From NCBI GenBank assembly GCA_032164295.1, contig JAJHTX010000008.1:62001-126000 (forward strand): a stretch of 64,000 bases of DNA, read 5' to 3'. This DNA comes from Inonotus obliquus (taxonomy: Eukaryota; Basidiomycota; Agaricomycetes; Hymenochaetales; Hymenochaetaceae). A model generated the notes under the pieces. The model was not told the DNA's origin. It saw nothing but the letters and a program-made list of their open reading frames with translations, and did no database searches. The translations under genes were made by a program, and so were the position numbers. This document shows positions 12,017-23,300 of this stretch, piece after piece. The first letter of the stretch is position 1. Each line of letters opens with the position of its first letter.

Positions 12017-13140
12017 ACAACGGACCGATTCCTCAACAGACACACTTAAGATAAAAGGACTCTTCCTTTCCCACTACGCCTCCCTACGCCCCTTATTTCC
12101 CTTGGCGCGATTGTTGTCTTATTCGAGTGACTCGCTTCCCATCTTTCTGGATCGAATGAATTCCCGGTGCATCGTACAAGTCCCATGTTTCGATAGCGCA
12201 TTGCATGACGTATCATACCGCAATCTACTCCCTCTCCTGCTAGTTCTGCTTTCTCGTTGCTTGTTCTCGCTCTCGAATATTAAATACAAATGAATAGATC
12301 CGGTTTTCGTTTTATCAGATTAGGTGATTGGAATGTATGGCATTGCATGTATTTCTGTACTTGTACGAGTTAATTATAGAAGAGTTGCTTTTTCTCTTTC
12401 TGGTCTCTTTCTGGTTCCTCGCCTCTCGTCTGGTTTGGAGGATGTGGTTGATTCGTGAGGTGAATGCACATGTAGCTGGGAAAGTGATTGGGGTCCAGGA
12501 TCTCGCGAGTTTTTCTTCACACCTTTCTCGGTTGGATAGACGCAAGGTTCTTGTCTTTCATCCTTTTGGAACTTTCAATTACAATGCTGCTTGTACAAGT
12601 ACTCTCAGTATGAGGTAGGGACTGGACTTGATTTGTTTGGTGACCGATATTGTAAGTAATCAGTGGTTCATTCAATCTGAGTCTGCCGAACTAGAAAGAG
12701 CGAATACAGTACTAATGTTTCCGAGTCGGTGACTCAAGAGTCAAGAATCGGAGTCATGAGATGAGAGTGATGTCTCTCCTGAGTAATCACTTCCGAGTCC
12801 CTGGCCCTGAGGCCGAGGGACATACGTGTAAGTACTCAGATTGAATGAGTGACTCAGACGAGGGAAGACGTATACTTAGCCAGCATGCTAATCTTTGAGT
12901 GACCCTAGAATAATTGGCCATTGAAACTTTCGTCGTAACTCACTGCATTCAGTCATTCTCAGGCCATTATTAATGAATTTTCGGTGTCCACCTGCCTCGC
13001 AGTACCCCCAGCGAAAAGGAGTTCCGCGAATACAATGTACTAGTAAAGAGGTCGAGAGGCGATTTGGAAAGGGTGACTCGGTGTACTAGTTCCGAAGTGA
13101 GGATATGATCTCCGAGACCGAGGTAGCTGTCGGTTCAAGT
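11887..13140 (+). repeat. Module copy 1: transcription-factor tail plus GAGTC-rich spacer
   Basis: This segment starts in the penultimate exon of the Zn2Cys6 gene, covers its last exon and 3' region, and ends in a spacer dense in GAGTC/GACTC words (about 12660-13130). Diverged direct copies are at 16013-17320 and 18600-19565. Here it is functional as the real gene end. No other gene is visible between 12017 and 13577. Confidence 0.85.
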
Positions 13141-13577
13141 ATTATGGAAGACATATGCATATCCGTCATTTCTATGTAGTATGCTCCCTCAACTTGGAGT
13201 CTTGGGCGAAACATTCAAACAAGCCGCAAATTGCTAAATAAAGTAAACAACTCTCCTGATCATCCTCACATGGCCGTATGTCGCATTCGTATACGGATAT
13301 TTTCTTGATATGGAATGCGGCCCGTCCGACGAATCCTATACAGATCCGTAAAGTAAAGTACGTCCTCTGTCCTCTGTCCCCATACGAGTACAGAGCGTAT
13401 CTGAATACGTACGGGCCCTATCCGTACACTTGCGAGCCCTAGGTGTAGTGGGAGAGGAAGAGTTATTCTATTTCCAGATATCGTTCTTTTTGAAAAAGAA
13501 CGTCGCAGCAGCTACAGTCCAGTCCCTGAGTGCCCGCTCGGCTTCTCGGCTCGCCATGTCATGAATCGTTCGTAATC

Positions 13578-13624
13578 TTAATGTGACTATTTGTGACTGC
13601 CTGTTACACTATGTGACCAACGCA
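13578..13624 (+). promoter_or_regulatory. Conserved TGTGAC-repeat block upstream of Crinkler headers
   Basis: The block has three TGTGAC words in under 40 bases. It recurs almost unchanged upstream of CRN B (17840-17886, opposite strand) and at 27803-27849, where it lies between the original positions of CRN C and CRN D. Conservation outside coding sequence suggests a promoter element, though shared descent of the duplicates could also explain it. Confidence 0.45.
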
Positions 13625-13666
13625 CACAATGAATGGCGCGGTGGGCCTTACACGCTCTTCACCAAG

Positions 13667-14056
13667 ATGGCGGATTTCAGAGTCTGGTGCCTCCTCATCG
13701 ACCACGAACAGAAGACTGCCTTCGGAGACGTCCTTTCCGTCATGGTCCACCCCAATGCAGACATTGAAGACTTGAAGGAAAAGGTCAAGGAGGAGCATTC
13801 AGATATCCTCGACTGCGTCGATTCCTCAATGCTCTATGTGTTGAGATGCGAAAATCCGGGACTACTCGCAGACGCGGCCATGCCAGAATTGGAGGAAACG
13901 TTGAGGAAAGTCGACTTCACCGATAAGACCAGGGCAAAATGGGTTTCTCCCAAACGAACAATAACGACACTCGACCTCTCCGACGGTGAGATACTGCTCG
14001 TGCTATTGCCTGGTGTGTTTCCCTCTTCCTTTCGTCGAAACAAAATGGGATTCTGA
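13667..14056 (+). CDS. Crinkler header-only ORF (CRN A)
   Basis: The 129-residue ORF begins MADFRVWCLLIDHEQK. This matches the ubiquitin-like header of Crinkler (CR-type) effectors: a short beta strand ending in WCLLID, a DIEDLKEKVKEE helix, a MLYVLRC strand and a final strand at ILLVLLPG. The ATG at 13667 is chosen because nearly the same start occurs in copies B and C and it sits in a good context (AAGATGG). The frame upstream is open but lacks an ATG. The exon probably ends at 14012, where GTGTGT matches in position and phase the donor that follows the header in CRN E and F. No NTPase, nuclease or kinase body follows, so this is a solo header or a truncated gene. The function of solo headers is unknown. 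Confidence 0.7.
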   Translation: MADFRVWCLLIDHEQKTAFGDVLSVMVHPNADIEDLKEKVKEEHSDILDCVDSSMLYVLRCENPGLLADAAMPELEETLRKVDFTDKTRAKWVSPKRTITTLDLSDGEILLVLLPGVFPSSFRRNKMGF

Positions 14057-16012
14057 CTCGAAATGTGGCTATCCTTTCGTGTGCCTGAAGGCAAGCCATT
14101 CTGGGTGTAATCCCCTAGTATAGACACTTCGCATGCTGCAGCCTGCATCGGTCTTGAGTGAATTTTTGACCTGGTTTTGAATCGGTATAGTCAGTCACTC
14201 CTTACATGCCGTTATTCCTTTATGAGATGGCCATGTTTATACGTTATGGGAGTTTGATATGATTTTTCTTTTCAATTTGAAGCAACATCTTGAGTCTGAG
14301 TCGTTGAGTTCAAAGTTACTGGATTATGTAAGGAAGGTTGAGTGTAGCGTGTCACATGAACGTGACGTCAATTTGCAAAGTGGTGCGCAATGTAATCTCT
14401 CATCACTGCATAGTACTTTGCTTTTATCACCCAGGAATAAATAGCGACATGCATGTGTCTTGACGATATCCCATCTCCGTTGTTGGCAATACTTCAATCA
14501 ACAAAATGCCCCATTCTCCTTCAAACAGAACTCAGAGTCCATGTGCTGAGGCTAGTAGTGGAGGCACTGAGATCACTTACAATTTGGTACCACCTGCTAA
14601 TGCTCCTAGCAGTCCTGACAATATTGTCGAAAACTACTTTCGAGGCATGCATTTCTGCCTAACCCCACCTCCGAATCACTAGTGGCTTATTTCTTATTGA
14701 TTCACGGCAACATTGTCGTTCAGATTTCTGTTTCCAAAGTCGCTGGTAGATATGAAAACCCCACCGGTATGGAATTATATCATATATCCTACTATTAGCG
14801 CGAAATGACTGGGGTGTGTGCATCATGATGCATGTTACATAGCTTGGTACGGATGCAGAAACACAACACCGGGCAAGCCGAATATCAATAAGCATTATAA
14901 TCCTACGGTAGTTCGTGGAAAGTATTCCACTGAAGCGGAGGCTCTCAGAGCACTAATGGATAAGATTGACCGTCGTGCAGATGACTCTTTGAAGAAATGG
15001 GCTGCCAGTAATACAGTCCTCAAATCATCGTAGGTTTAGTGATGCTGGAAGTACAAGCATATACATGGGGTACAGGTACGATGGGGGGTGTATAGGATCT
15101 TGTTTGTACATCCGCCAATAATGCCAGTAGTACTAGTTGTGTATGTGGTACTAGTACTGTGATAAACGGCGCCTGTGCCCCCCTCTGAGCCTATACTATG
15201 CCACTCTACATCATGACAACGGTTCATCGGATTCGGTACTAGTACATATCAAGCTTCACACTCCACTGACAGAGCTCCTCTTGACACTTGAATAGCCTGA
15301 GTGCCCGGCGCTGGCTTATGCATATGCATTCGCATCTCTCACGTCCCAACTCTCGCTTGGACCCTGTCCTCCCACTTTGCAAATTGTTAGTTACAAATTT
15401 CTTTTCTTTTTTTGCGCCTTGGCGTGTGGCGTCTTAGATAATAGCTTGCTTTGTTATTTCGAAAAATGACACGAATGGATCTTGGGTGGTCAGGATGTTA
15501 CGTACTTTGCTTCGTTCGCTGCTCGAGCTAACCTGTTGGACCGTACGCGAGACGTCCTTCGAGTCGACTCGGAGTCATAGAGAGCGTTTCATCATGAGCA
15601 GGGAGTTCACAACACGGTGGGAAGAACAGAGTCGGATCCACCGGCCCCAAAGCCAGAGGTCGCGTTCATACTTGACCCAGACTACATAGCAGTAACTTTC
15701 ATGTCCTAAGTTTACGTTCTGATAACATTGTCCTCTCAAGTATTAGAAGCGTCCCCTCCGTTCATCATTCGCGTGTGCGTATGCCAGTGTTTCAACGCCG
15801 AAACCCTTGAGCACGACTCTAAGCCAAATCCTCGCGAAGCCATCGGAGTTTCCTATCATACATCATTCTGAATTTTTCGAATAGTTTTCTGCGTCTACAG
15901 TACAAGGAGAACGTGAATCTCATGAAGCATTCTGAGGGATGACAAGGGGACAGATACGGGATATCAACAAGAAAAGCGGAATGTCTCGAGAGGTACACTA
16001 CAAGGATGGCAG
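14057..16012. other. About 2 kb without a recognisable gene
   Basis: The start (to about 14150) is the reverse complement of the sequence flanking CRN B and C, which marks one end of the inverted header segment. The rest has only short ORFs (for example 14818-15033 and 15486-15689) without recognisable domains or a coherent splice pattern. Nothing could be assigned. Confidence 0.5.
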
Positions 16013-17320
16013 ATGATGCCTGGGTATGTCGAGCCGTGCTTTTTCTTCTGTATCACGCATACTGATTATATCTTAACTGATCACGCAGTTTCATGTGGCC
16101 AGACACCGCGCGTGTTCCTCCCTATCACCAGGTCTTGGGCTGAACAACGGACCGATTCCTCAACGGACACAATTAAGATAGAAGGATTTTTCCTTTCCCA
16201 TTACGCCCCCCTCTACGTCCCTTATTCCCCTTGGCACGATTGTTTCTCCTTCGAGGTGACTCGCTTCCCATCTTCCAGATCAAATGAATTCCCGATGCAT
16301 CGTACAAGTCCCATGTTTCGATAGTGCATTGCATGGCGTATCACACCGTAATCTACTCCCTCTCCCGCTAGTTCTGCTTTCACGTTGCTTGTTATCGCTC
16401 TCGAATATTAAATACAAATGAATAGATCCGGTTTTCTTTTTATCAGATTAAGTGATTGGATGTATGGCATTGCATGTATTTTTGTACGAGTTATTGATAG
16501 ACGAGTTGCCTTTTCTTTTTATGGTCTCTTTATGATTCCTCGCCTCTCGTCTGGTTTGGAGGATAGAGTTGAGTGGTGAGGTGAATTGCACATGTAGCCG
16601 TGAAAGTGACTCAGGTCCGGGATCTCGCAAGTTTTTCTTCACGCCTTTCTCGGAGAATAGATGCAAGGTTCTTGTCCTTCATCCTCTTGGAACTTTCAAT
16701 TTCAATGCTGCTCGTACAAGTACTCTCAGCATGAGGTAGGACTTGGTATTGGTCACTGTAACCAATCAGTGGTTCACTCAATCTGAGTCTGCCGAACTAG
16801 AAAGAGCGAATACAGTACTAATGTGTCCGAGTCGGTGACTCAAGAGTCAAGAATCGGAGTCACGAGATGAGAGTGATGTTTCAGTTCCCTTGAGTAATCC
16901 CTTCCGAGTCCCTGACCCTGAGGCTGAGGAGGCTGACTGAGGGACGTACGTGTAAGTACTCAGATTGAATGAGTGGACTCAGACGAGGGAAGACGTATAC
17001 TCAGCCAGCATGCTTCCGAAAACCTTGCCAGTACTGAGTCTTTGACAAACTTGAAGTGACCCTAGAATATTTGGTCATTGAAACTTTCGGTCGGATTGTG
17101 ACGTAGGATGCTGAAACTTGACGCATCGGGCCCGGGATGACGGGTAATAAGCAATAACTCTCGGGCCATTACTAATGAAGTTTTGGTGTCCGCCTGCCTC
17201 GCAGTACCCCCAGCGACAAGGAGTTCCGCGAATACAATGTGCTAGTAAAGAGGTCGAGAGGCGATTTGGAAAGGGTGCCTACTAGTTCTGAAGTGAGGAT
17301 ATGATTTCCGAGGTAGCAGG
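16013..17320 (+). repeat. Module copy 2: duplicated transcription-factor tail and spacer
   Basis: It begins abruptly with the last bases of the penultimate exon of the Zn2Cys6 gene. It keeps that donor (GTATGT), the final intron, the acceptor and the whole last exon, then the 3' region and GAGTC-rich spacer. It lacks all upstream exons, so it is a non-functional gene fragment. It differs from copy 1 by scattered substitutions and small indels. Confidence 0.85.
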
Positions 17321-17377
17321 CTGTAGCATGCGAAGTGTCCATCTAGGGTACTATTCGGGAAATCCAAGTCTTCCTGC

Positions 17378-17797
17378 CTACAGATGCGCGAAATGATAGA
17401 CACATTTCGAGTCAGAATCCCACTTTGTTCGAGAGGAAGATGGAAACACACCAGGCACTTGCATGAGCAGTATCTCACCGTCGGCGAGGTCGAGTGTCGT
17501 TATCCTTCGTCCGACGCCAGGCCGAGAGGCTTTGATTTTATCGGTGAAGTCAACTTTACTCAATGCTTCCTCCAACTCTGGCATGGCCAGATCTGCGAGT
17601 AGTCCCGAATCTTTGCATCTCCATACATAGAGCATTGGGGATTCGATGCGCTCGAGGATATCTGATTGCTCCTCCTTGACCTTTTCCTTCAAGTCGAGAA
17701 GGCGTGCATTGGGGTGGACCATGACGGAAAAGACGTCTCCGAAGGCAGCCTTCTCTTCGTGGTCGATGAGGAGGCACCAGACTCTGAAATCCGCCAT
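17378..17797 (-). CDS. Crinkler header-only ORF (CRN B)
   Basis: This is a 139-residue close relative of CRN A on the opposite strand, beginning MADFRVWCLLIDHEEK. It contains the header landmarks WCLLID, DLKEKVKEEQ, MLYVWRC and ILLMQVPG. The probable splice donor GTGTGT follows VPG as in the other headers, so the last residues of the ORF may be intronic. Its start codon and upstream block (including the TGTGAC repeats) match those of CRN A. No C-terminal effector domain follows downstream, where the strand runs into the repeat module. Together with the transcription-factor tail at 16013-17320 it forms one duplicated unit. Confidence 0.7.
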   Translation of the reverse strand: MADFRVWCLLIDHEEKAAFGDVFSVMVHPNARLLDLKEKVKEEQSDILERIESPMLYVWRCKDSGLLADLAMPELEEALSKVDFTDKIKASRPGVGRRITTLDLADGEILLMQVPGVFPSSSRTKWDSDSKCVYHFAHL

Positions 17798-17887
17798 CTT
17801 GGTGAAGAGCGTGTAAGGCCCACCGCGCCATTCATTGTGTGCGTTGGTCACATAGTGTAACAGGCAGTCACAAATAGTCACATTAAG

Positions 17888-18599
17888 ATTACGAACGATT
17901 CATGACATGGCGAGCCGAGAAGCCGAGCGGGCACTCAGGGACGGGACTGTAGCTGCTGCGACGTTCTTTTTTCAAAAAGTACGATATCTGGAAATAGAAT
18001 AACTCTTCCTCGCAAGTGTACGGATAGGGCCCGTACGTATTCAGATACGCTCTGTACTCGTATGGGGCAGAGGACTTACTTTACGGGTCTGTTTTGGATG
18101 GACCGCATTCCGTATACGGCAAATGCGGCATACGGCCATGTGAGGATCAGGAGAGTTGTTTACTTTATTTGGCAGTTTGCAGCTTGTTCGTCCAAGTGTT
18201 TGGGAGCATATAAATGAGTATGCCTTCCATAACTCTTGGAACCGACATCAAAACGTGCAATGGCGTATGGATCATCCTGTATACCGACATCACCCAGCCC
18301 CGGCAACTTGAATGCACGAAATTTTCTCGCAGACATACCATTGAAATTGGTGAGGATCCCGTCCATTCTACAAACATATTGTCTCGGAGTGACACAAGAC
18401 CATCCCGGGCAATAATTCTTGATGTATCCTTCTTCGTTTCTTATGAATTCTTCTTGCTAACCGTACATGCGACCGTATTCTGCATACGCCCGCTGCGTAT
18501 CCGTACCCTGCTTGGAAATGAAGAATACGGTGTCGTAAAGTACACGTCGTATGCGAAATGAGCGTGAATTTGCGCACGTATCCGTATTCGTACGCTTTC
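17888..18599. repeat. CGTA/TACG-rich region flanking Crinkler B
   Basis: The region holds many CGTAT, ATACG and TACGG words, many of them self-complementary. The part from about 17990 to 18190 is the reverse complement of 13190-13460 beside CRN A. It runs to the start of module copy 3. No gene is seen; short ORFs here have no family features. Confidence 0.5.
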
Positions 18600-19565
18600 A
18601 GGCCCTAACTACGCCTCCCCCTATGTCCCGTCTTCCCCTTGGCGCGATTGTTGTCTCATTCGAGGTGACTCGCTTCCCATCTTTCCAGATCAAATGAATT
18701 CCTGGTGCATCGTACAAGTCCCGTGTTTCATAAGATAGCGCATTGCATGACGTATCATACCGCAATCTACTTCCTCTCCTGCTAGTTCTGCTTTCCCGTT
18801 GCTTGTTCTCGCTCTCGAACATTAAATACAAATGAATAGATACTGTTTTCTTTTTGTCAGATTAGGTGATTGGATGTATGGTATTGCTTGTATTTTTGTA
18901 CTTGTGTACTCTTTATGTTTCCTCGCCTCTTGGAGGATGTGGTTGATTCGTGAGGTGAATTGTACAGTAGATGTGAAAGTGACTCGGGTCCGGGATCTCG
19001 CAAGTTCTTTTCTCGGTAGTCGTCTTTCATTTTCCTGGGACTTTCAGTTTCAATGCTGCTTCTACAAGTACTCTCAGCAGGTAGGATTTGGTGTTGGTGA
19101 TCGATATTGTAACTAATCAGCGGTTCATTCAATCTGAGTCTGCCGGACTAATGTGTTCGAGTCGGTGACTCAAGAGTCAAGAATCGGAGTCATGAGAAGA
19201 TGAGAGCGATGTTTCTCCTGGGTAATGTCCCTGAGGCTGAGGGACGTACATGTAAGTACTCAGTACTGGCAAGGGACTCGGAAGCCTGGCAGTGAGTATA
19301 CGGCTTCCCTCGTCTGAGTCCACTCATTCAATTTGAGTCTTTGACAAACTTGAAGTGACCCTAGAATAATTGGCCATTGAAACTTTCGTCGTAACTCACT
19401 GAATTCAGTCATTCTCAGGCCATTATTAATGAATTTTCGGTGTCCACCTGCTTGGCAGTACCCCCAGCGAAAAAGAGTTCCGCGAATACAATGTACTAGT
19501 AATGAGGTCGAGAGGCGATTTGGAAAGGGTGCCTACTAGTTCTGAAGTGAGGATATGATCTCCGA
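18600..19565 (+). repeat. Module copy 3: shorter transcription-factor tail and spacer
   Basis: It starts inside the 3' untranslated part of the transcription-factor tail (CTACGCCTCCC) and lacks the last coding exon. It continues through the spacer to CRN C. Several internal deletions relative to copies 1 and 2 are visible. Confidence 0.8.
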
Positions 19566-19631
19566 GGTAGCAGGCTGTAGCATGCGAAGTGTCCATCTAG
19601 GGTACTATTCGGGAAATCCAAGTCTTCCTGC

Positions 19632-20051
19632 CTACAGATGCGCGAAATGATAGACACATTTCGAGTCAGAATCCCACTTTGTTCGAGAGGAAGATGGAAA
19701 CACACCAGGCACTTGCATGAGCAGTATCTCACCGTCGGCGAGGTCGAGTGTCGTTATCCTTCGTCCGGCGCCAGGCCGAGAGGCTTTGATTTTATCGGTG
19801 AAGTCAACTTTATTCAATGCTTCCTCCAACTCTGGCATGGCCAGGTCTGCGAGTAGTCCCGACTGTTTGCATCTCCATACATAGAGCATTGGGGATTCGA
19901 CGCGCTCGAGGATGTCTGATTGCTCCTCCTTGACCCTTTCCGCCAAGTCTTCAATGTTTGCATCGGGGTGGACCATGACGGAAAAGACGTCTCCGAAGGC
20001 AGCCTTTCGATTGTGGTCGATGAGGAGGCACCAGACTCTGAAATCCACCAT
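19632..20051 (-). CDS. Crinkler header-only ORF (CRN C)
   Basis: This is the third header copy, 139 residues, starting MVDFRVWCLLIDHNRK. It carries the same landmarks as CRN A and B: WCLLID, ANIEDLAERVKEEQ, MLYVWRC and ILLMQVPG. The start at 20051 aligns with the MADF start of the other copies. Its upstream region was cut 24 bases before the ATG by the LINE, whose target duplication is 20075-20087. The original promoter now lies 7.7 kb away, beyond 27795. As in A and B, no effector body follows. Expression is doubtful unless the LINE 3' end supplies a promoter. Confidence 0.68.
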   Translation of the reverse strand: MVDFRVWCLLIDHNRKAAFGDVFSVMVHPDANIEDLAERVKEEQSDILERVESPMLYVWRCKQSGLLADLAMPELEEALNKVDFTDKIKASRPGAGRRITTLDLADGEILLMQVPGVFPSSSRTKWDSDSKCVYHFAHL

Positions 20052-20185
20052 CTTGGTGAAGGGCGTGTAAGGTAATGACCATTCATTAACAATATATCAT
20101 TTGTAATAGTAATAATAATGGCTTGTGACCATATGACAAAGCGATCCGAAACACGTAACTATTTAAACAAGAATGAAGAGAAGCT

Positions 20186-20275
20186 CCCATATTTCAAAGA
20201 AACCCGGAAGAAAACCCCGTATCTCAAAAAAGAAACCCGGAAGAAAGCCCCATATTTCAAAGAGAAACCTGGAGA
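20186..20275 (-). repeat. Short tandem repeat in the LINE 3' UTR
   Basis: A unit of about 30-38 bases containing ATTTCAAAGAAACCCGGAAG is repeated about 2.6 times with small differences. It lies between the ORF2 stop and the 3' tail. Similar 3' UTR repeats can be part of the RNA recognised by LINE proteins; that role here is inference. Confidence 0.6.
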
Positions 20276-20360
20276 ACCGACCCCCATCGTGTTCATTACC
20301 AAAGTAGAAGCGAACGAAGGAAACCTCACCCCCACAGGGATGTAAAACCTCTGTTCCTCT

Positions 20361-23300
20361 TCATGGCAGTTTGAAGACCTCGATCAGGTGAGTGATGGAG
20401 GCGAGTATGTTGTTGAACTGATGAAACCAGTCCAACGTACGAATTTGGGGACCAGGTCCTCGATGGAGCGGGCAGTCAAGAAGGCGGTGGGCTATCGTGT
20501 CCAAGACTTCGCAAGACGGGCAGTCTGCATTAACGTCGCCGAGTCGCGAAAGAAATTCACCTACAGACGCGACTCCAGCAAGAAGTCGCAAGGCAGTGGT
20601 TTCCCCAACTCGCGGTACCGTAGCGTGCGTGATATGGATAGGGGAAAGGCGAGGATTATTAATGATAAGCCTCTGAGAAGGTGTTTCTATAGTGTGGTAC
20701 CGAGCTGTTCGCTCAGCAATGAGAAGCTCCTTCCATGCCGAGACAGTGTCCAAGCGCGCAGAAGTCTTGACCCCTTCCACCGAAGCAGCTGGGAAGAAAA
20801 CATACTCGTTATCCTCCAAAGGAGGTTTAACGGGAAACAAACGAGACGGAAGAATACGAAAAGAAAACTGGGCCCGAGACTGATCCATTGCGCAGATAAA
20901 CTGTTCAATGATAGCCTGAACCGCAGGGTCCGGGGACAACAGATCCGACCGAAACACTACTGGGATAAAAATGCGAATAGGAATAAAACGCACATTAGTA
21001 AAAGGGTGAGTCAAAAATTGAAACATGAATTTAAACAAGGAAACCAGAACTAAAGAAAAGGGATCCAAGTCCTCAGCCGCGTGATACACGATCTGCTTCT
21101 CTAGGAGGCCATCGCCCCAATCCGACCATACCTCCACCCGCCTAGGTCTCTCCGTGGCATATACCCATACTGTCGGGCCCTGTTCTCGTCGAGGGTGATC
21201 CAAAATATTCGCCGTGATACGATGCCAGGAGGAACGGTATCTCGGGTTCGGGAACTGCATAATAGGGATCATGGGTCGGCGTACGATGCTTCTCCAATAC
21301 TCCATCCTTATCGGCGGTGATCCCAGCCGATTCGCCTCGATCCTGGAATTCTGGGTTTCCGCCGTGTATGCCATGGTTAAGACAACCGGGGGTAAGCCTG
21401 CAAGGACCTCCATAATGTCCGTCCTGGTGATCGGAAGCCAAGCGCCCATGTCCAATAGTGCACGTCTGTGGAGCGGTTCGAACCTCACCGCAAGATCCGG
21501 CTGCTTAGTCATCCAGATAGGCGCTCCCCACGCCATGACAGGGATCAGGATGTTCTGGTAAAAGCAGTGCATTGCCTTGAGCCTTACGCCCGCAGGGCGA
21601 CTCGTCATCCACCGTAGTGCGTTCCACGTATGCTTGGCCGCGTTAACGCGCGACGTAATGTGCGGCGCAAAACTACCAGTGTTAGACATTTCTATGCCCA
21701 ACCATTTCAGCACCTCACCCGACCATTCGATGTGTAGGCCGTTTAAGTTCAGAGGGGCCCCAAGGGTCGCCCTGTTTCTTCCCTTCGCGATGCCCTTGAT
21801 GGACGCAGGGTCAATCTTAAGCCCAATGCCTGTAAGAGCTTCCTCAACCCTTCGTAGGCCCTCCTGAGTCGCCCTCAGCAATTCAAACGCATTTCTCCCC
21901 TTGGTAAGGAGTAACCCGTCGTCCATGTAGAAGAACACCTTTTGTTCCAGGTGTCTTATTGCGAGATTAGCCGCTATGTTCGCGAGAACTGGCGACATAG
22001 GGGAACCCTGTGGTACGCCCACGTTCGGCTTGGTAAACCACTGCGATCGTTGTCCGTTGAAGGAAAAGGCTATTTCCCTACCACACGTGAAGTCCATGAT
22101 AAGCTTGGTCCACTGCTGAGGAACCCCTAACTCGTCTAGGCTATTCCGAAGGACCTCCAGGCGTACAGTATCGAAGAAGCCTTGGATGTCGAAGCCGACC
22201 ATCGTATACGTCTCCGCCTCATCCTGGGACGCCTCCATGAGCGCGTGCCATGCCGACATTACCGACGCGCCCCGCCTACCTCCAAACTGCCGCTTATCAA
22301 ACAGGGGACTCATGTGGAGGATCGCCTGTAACCGAGCAGCGATTACTCGCTCAAACACCTTCGCGAGGACCTCTTCAACGCAGATAGGGCGGTATGCCCG
22401 CGGTGTGTCTAACGGGTATGGTTTAGGCTTACGAACCATCGCCACAACCGATCTCTTCAATTCTGAGGGATAACAACCTGTCTGAATCATACCGTTAAAG
22501 AACCGGGTGAAGCATTCAATATGGCGTCTAATGACCAGCTCTAAAGCGTGGAGGGACATTCCAGAGGGCCCCGGCGCACTGTTGGCCTTCATGCCACCCA
22601 TAGCGATGAGCACCTCACTTTCTGTAATGTTCCTCATGCTTCCCACCGAACGCAAAGGTACCTCCACAATGGGATCCCGTCGTTCCGGAAAATAGTGCTG
22701 ACGGAATGCCTGGGCTATTTCAACATGTCTGACCGCCCTAAACGGAGCTACTAGTGACGGAATATTGACTTTCCTACGTGGTAAACCCGCCTTGTGGAAA
22801 GACCATGGGGACGCGTTGCCTGCTTCTTCTCGGCGCCGACGGAACCATCCCTCACGTCTGTTTCGCAACCAATACAAGAGATCCGGAGCGTTTTCCGCCA
22901 CTCGCCGATCACATTCCTCATCCCACCACCTCTCTTTCTTCTATACAGTCGTCTCGTATGTTAACGCACTTGTCGCTTGCTGGGTGCTTGTCCACAGTCG
23001 CGAAGTCCACGCCGAGACATCTTCGTTGGTATTGAAGCTCTCCTCCCAAAAGGCAGCAGGGACCATATACTCTAGCTCCGCCGCCCAGGACTCCACTTTG
23101 TCATTGGGGATGCCCATCCGTACCAAACTTGCCCGGTTGAAAATACCGGTAAAGTCCACTACCATGACCTTATGTTGCCGCTGTGATCCTGTATTCCTAA
23201 CCGCCCGCCAAGTAAGGCGTAAGTCGGGTAGAGTGTTCGGAGTAAAAAATATGACATCTGGGTGAGAACCTCCTCCCGCCCATGCGCCATAACACGTAAC

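Noticed and set aside
12660..13130. GAGTC-rich spacer as a CRISPR array
   Set aside because: The repeated words are only 5-7 bases, irregularly spaced, and the genome is eukaryotic.
16013..16324. 103-residue ORF starting MMPGYVEPC as a gene
   Set aside because: It is the duplicated end of the Zn2Cys6 gene read through its intron; no upstream exons are present.
20388..21053. 221-residue plus-strand ORF
   Set aside because: It is antisense to the LINE ORF2 C-terminus, which has clear family motifs; the plus-strand peptide has none.
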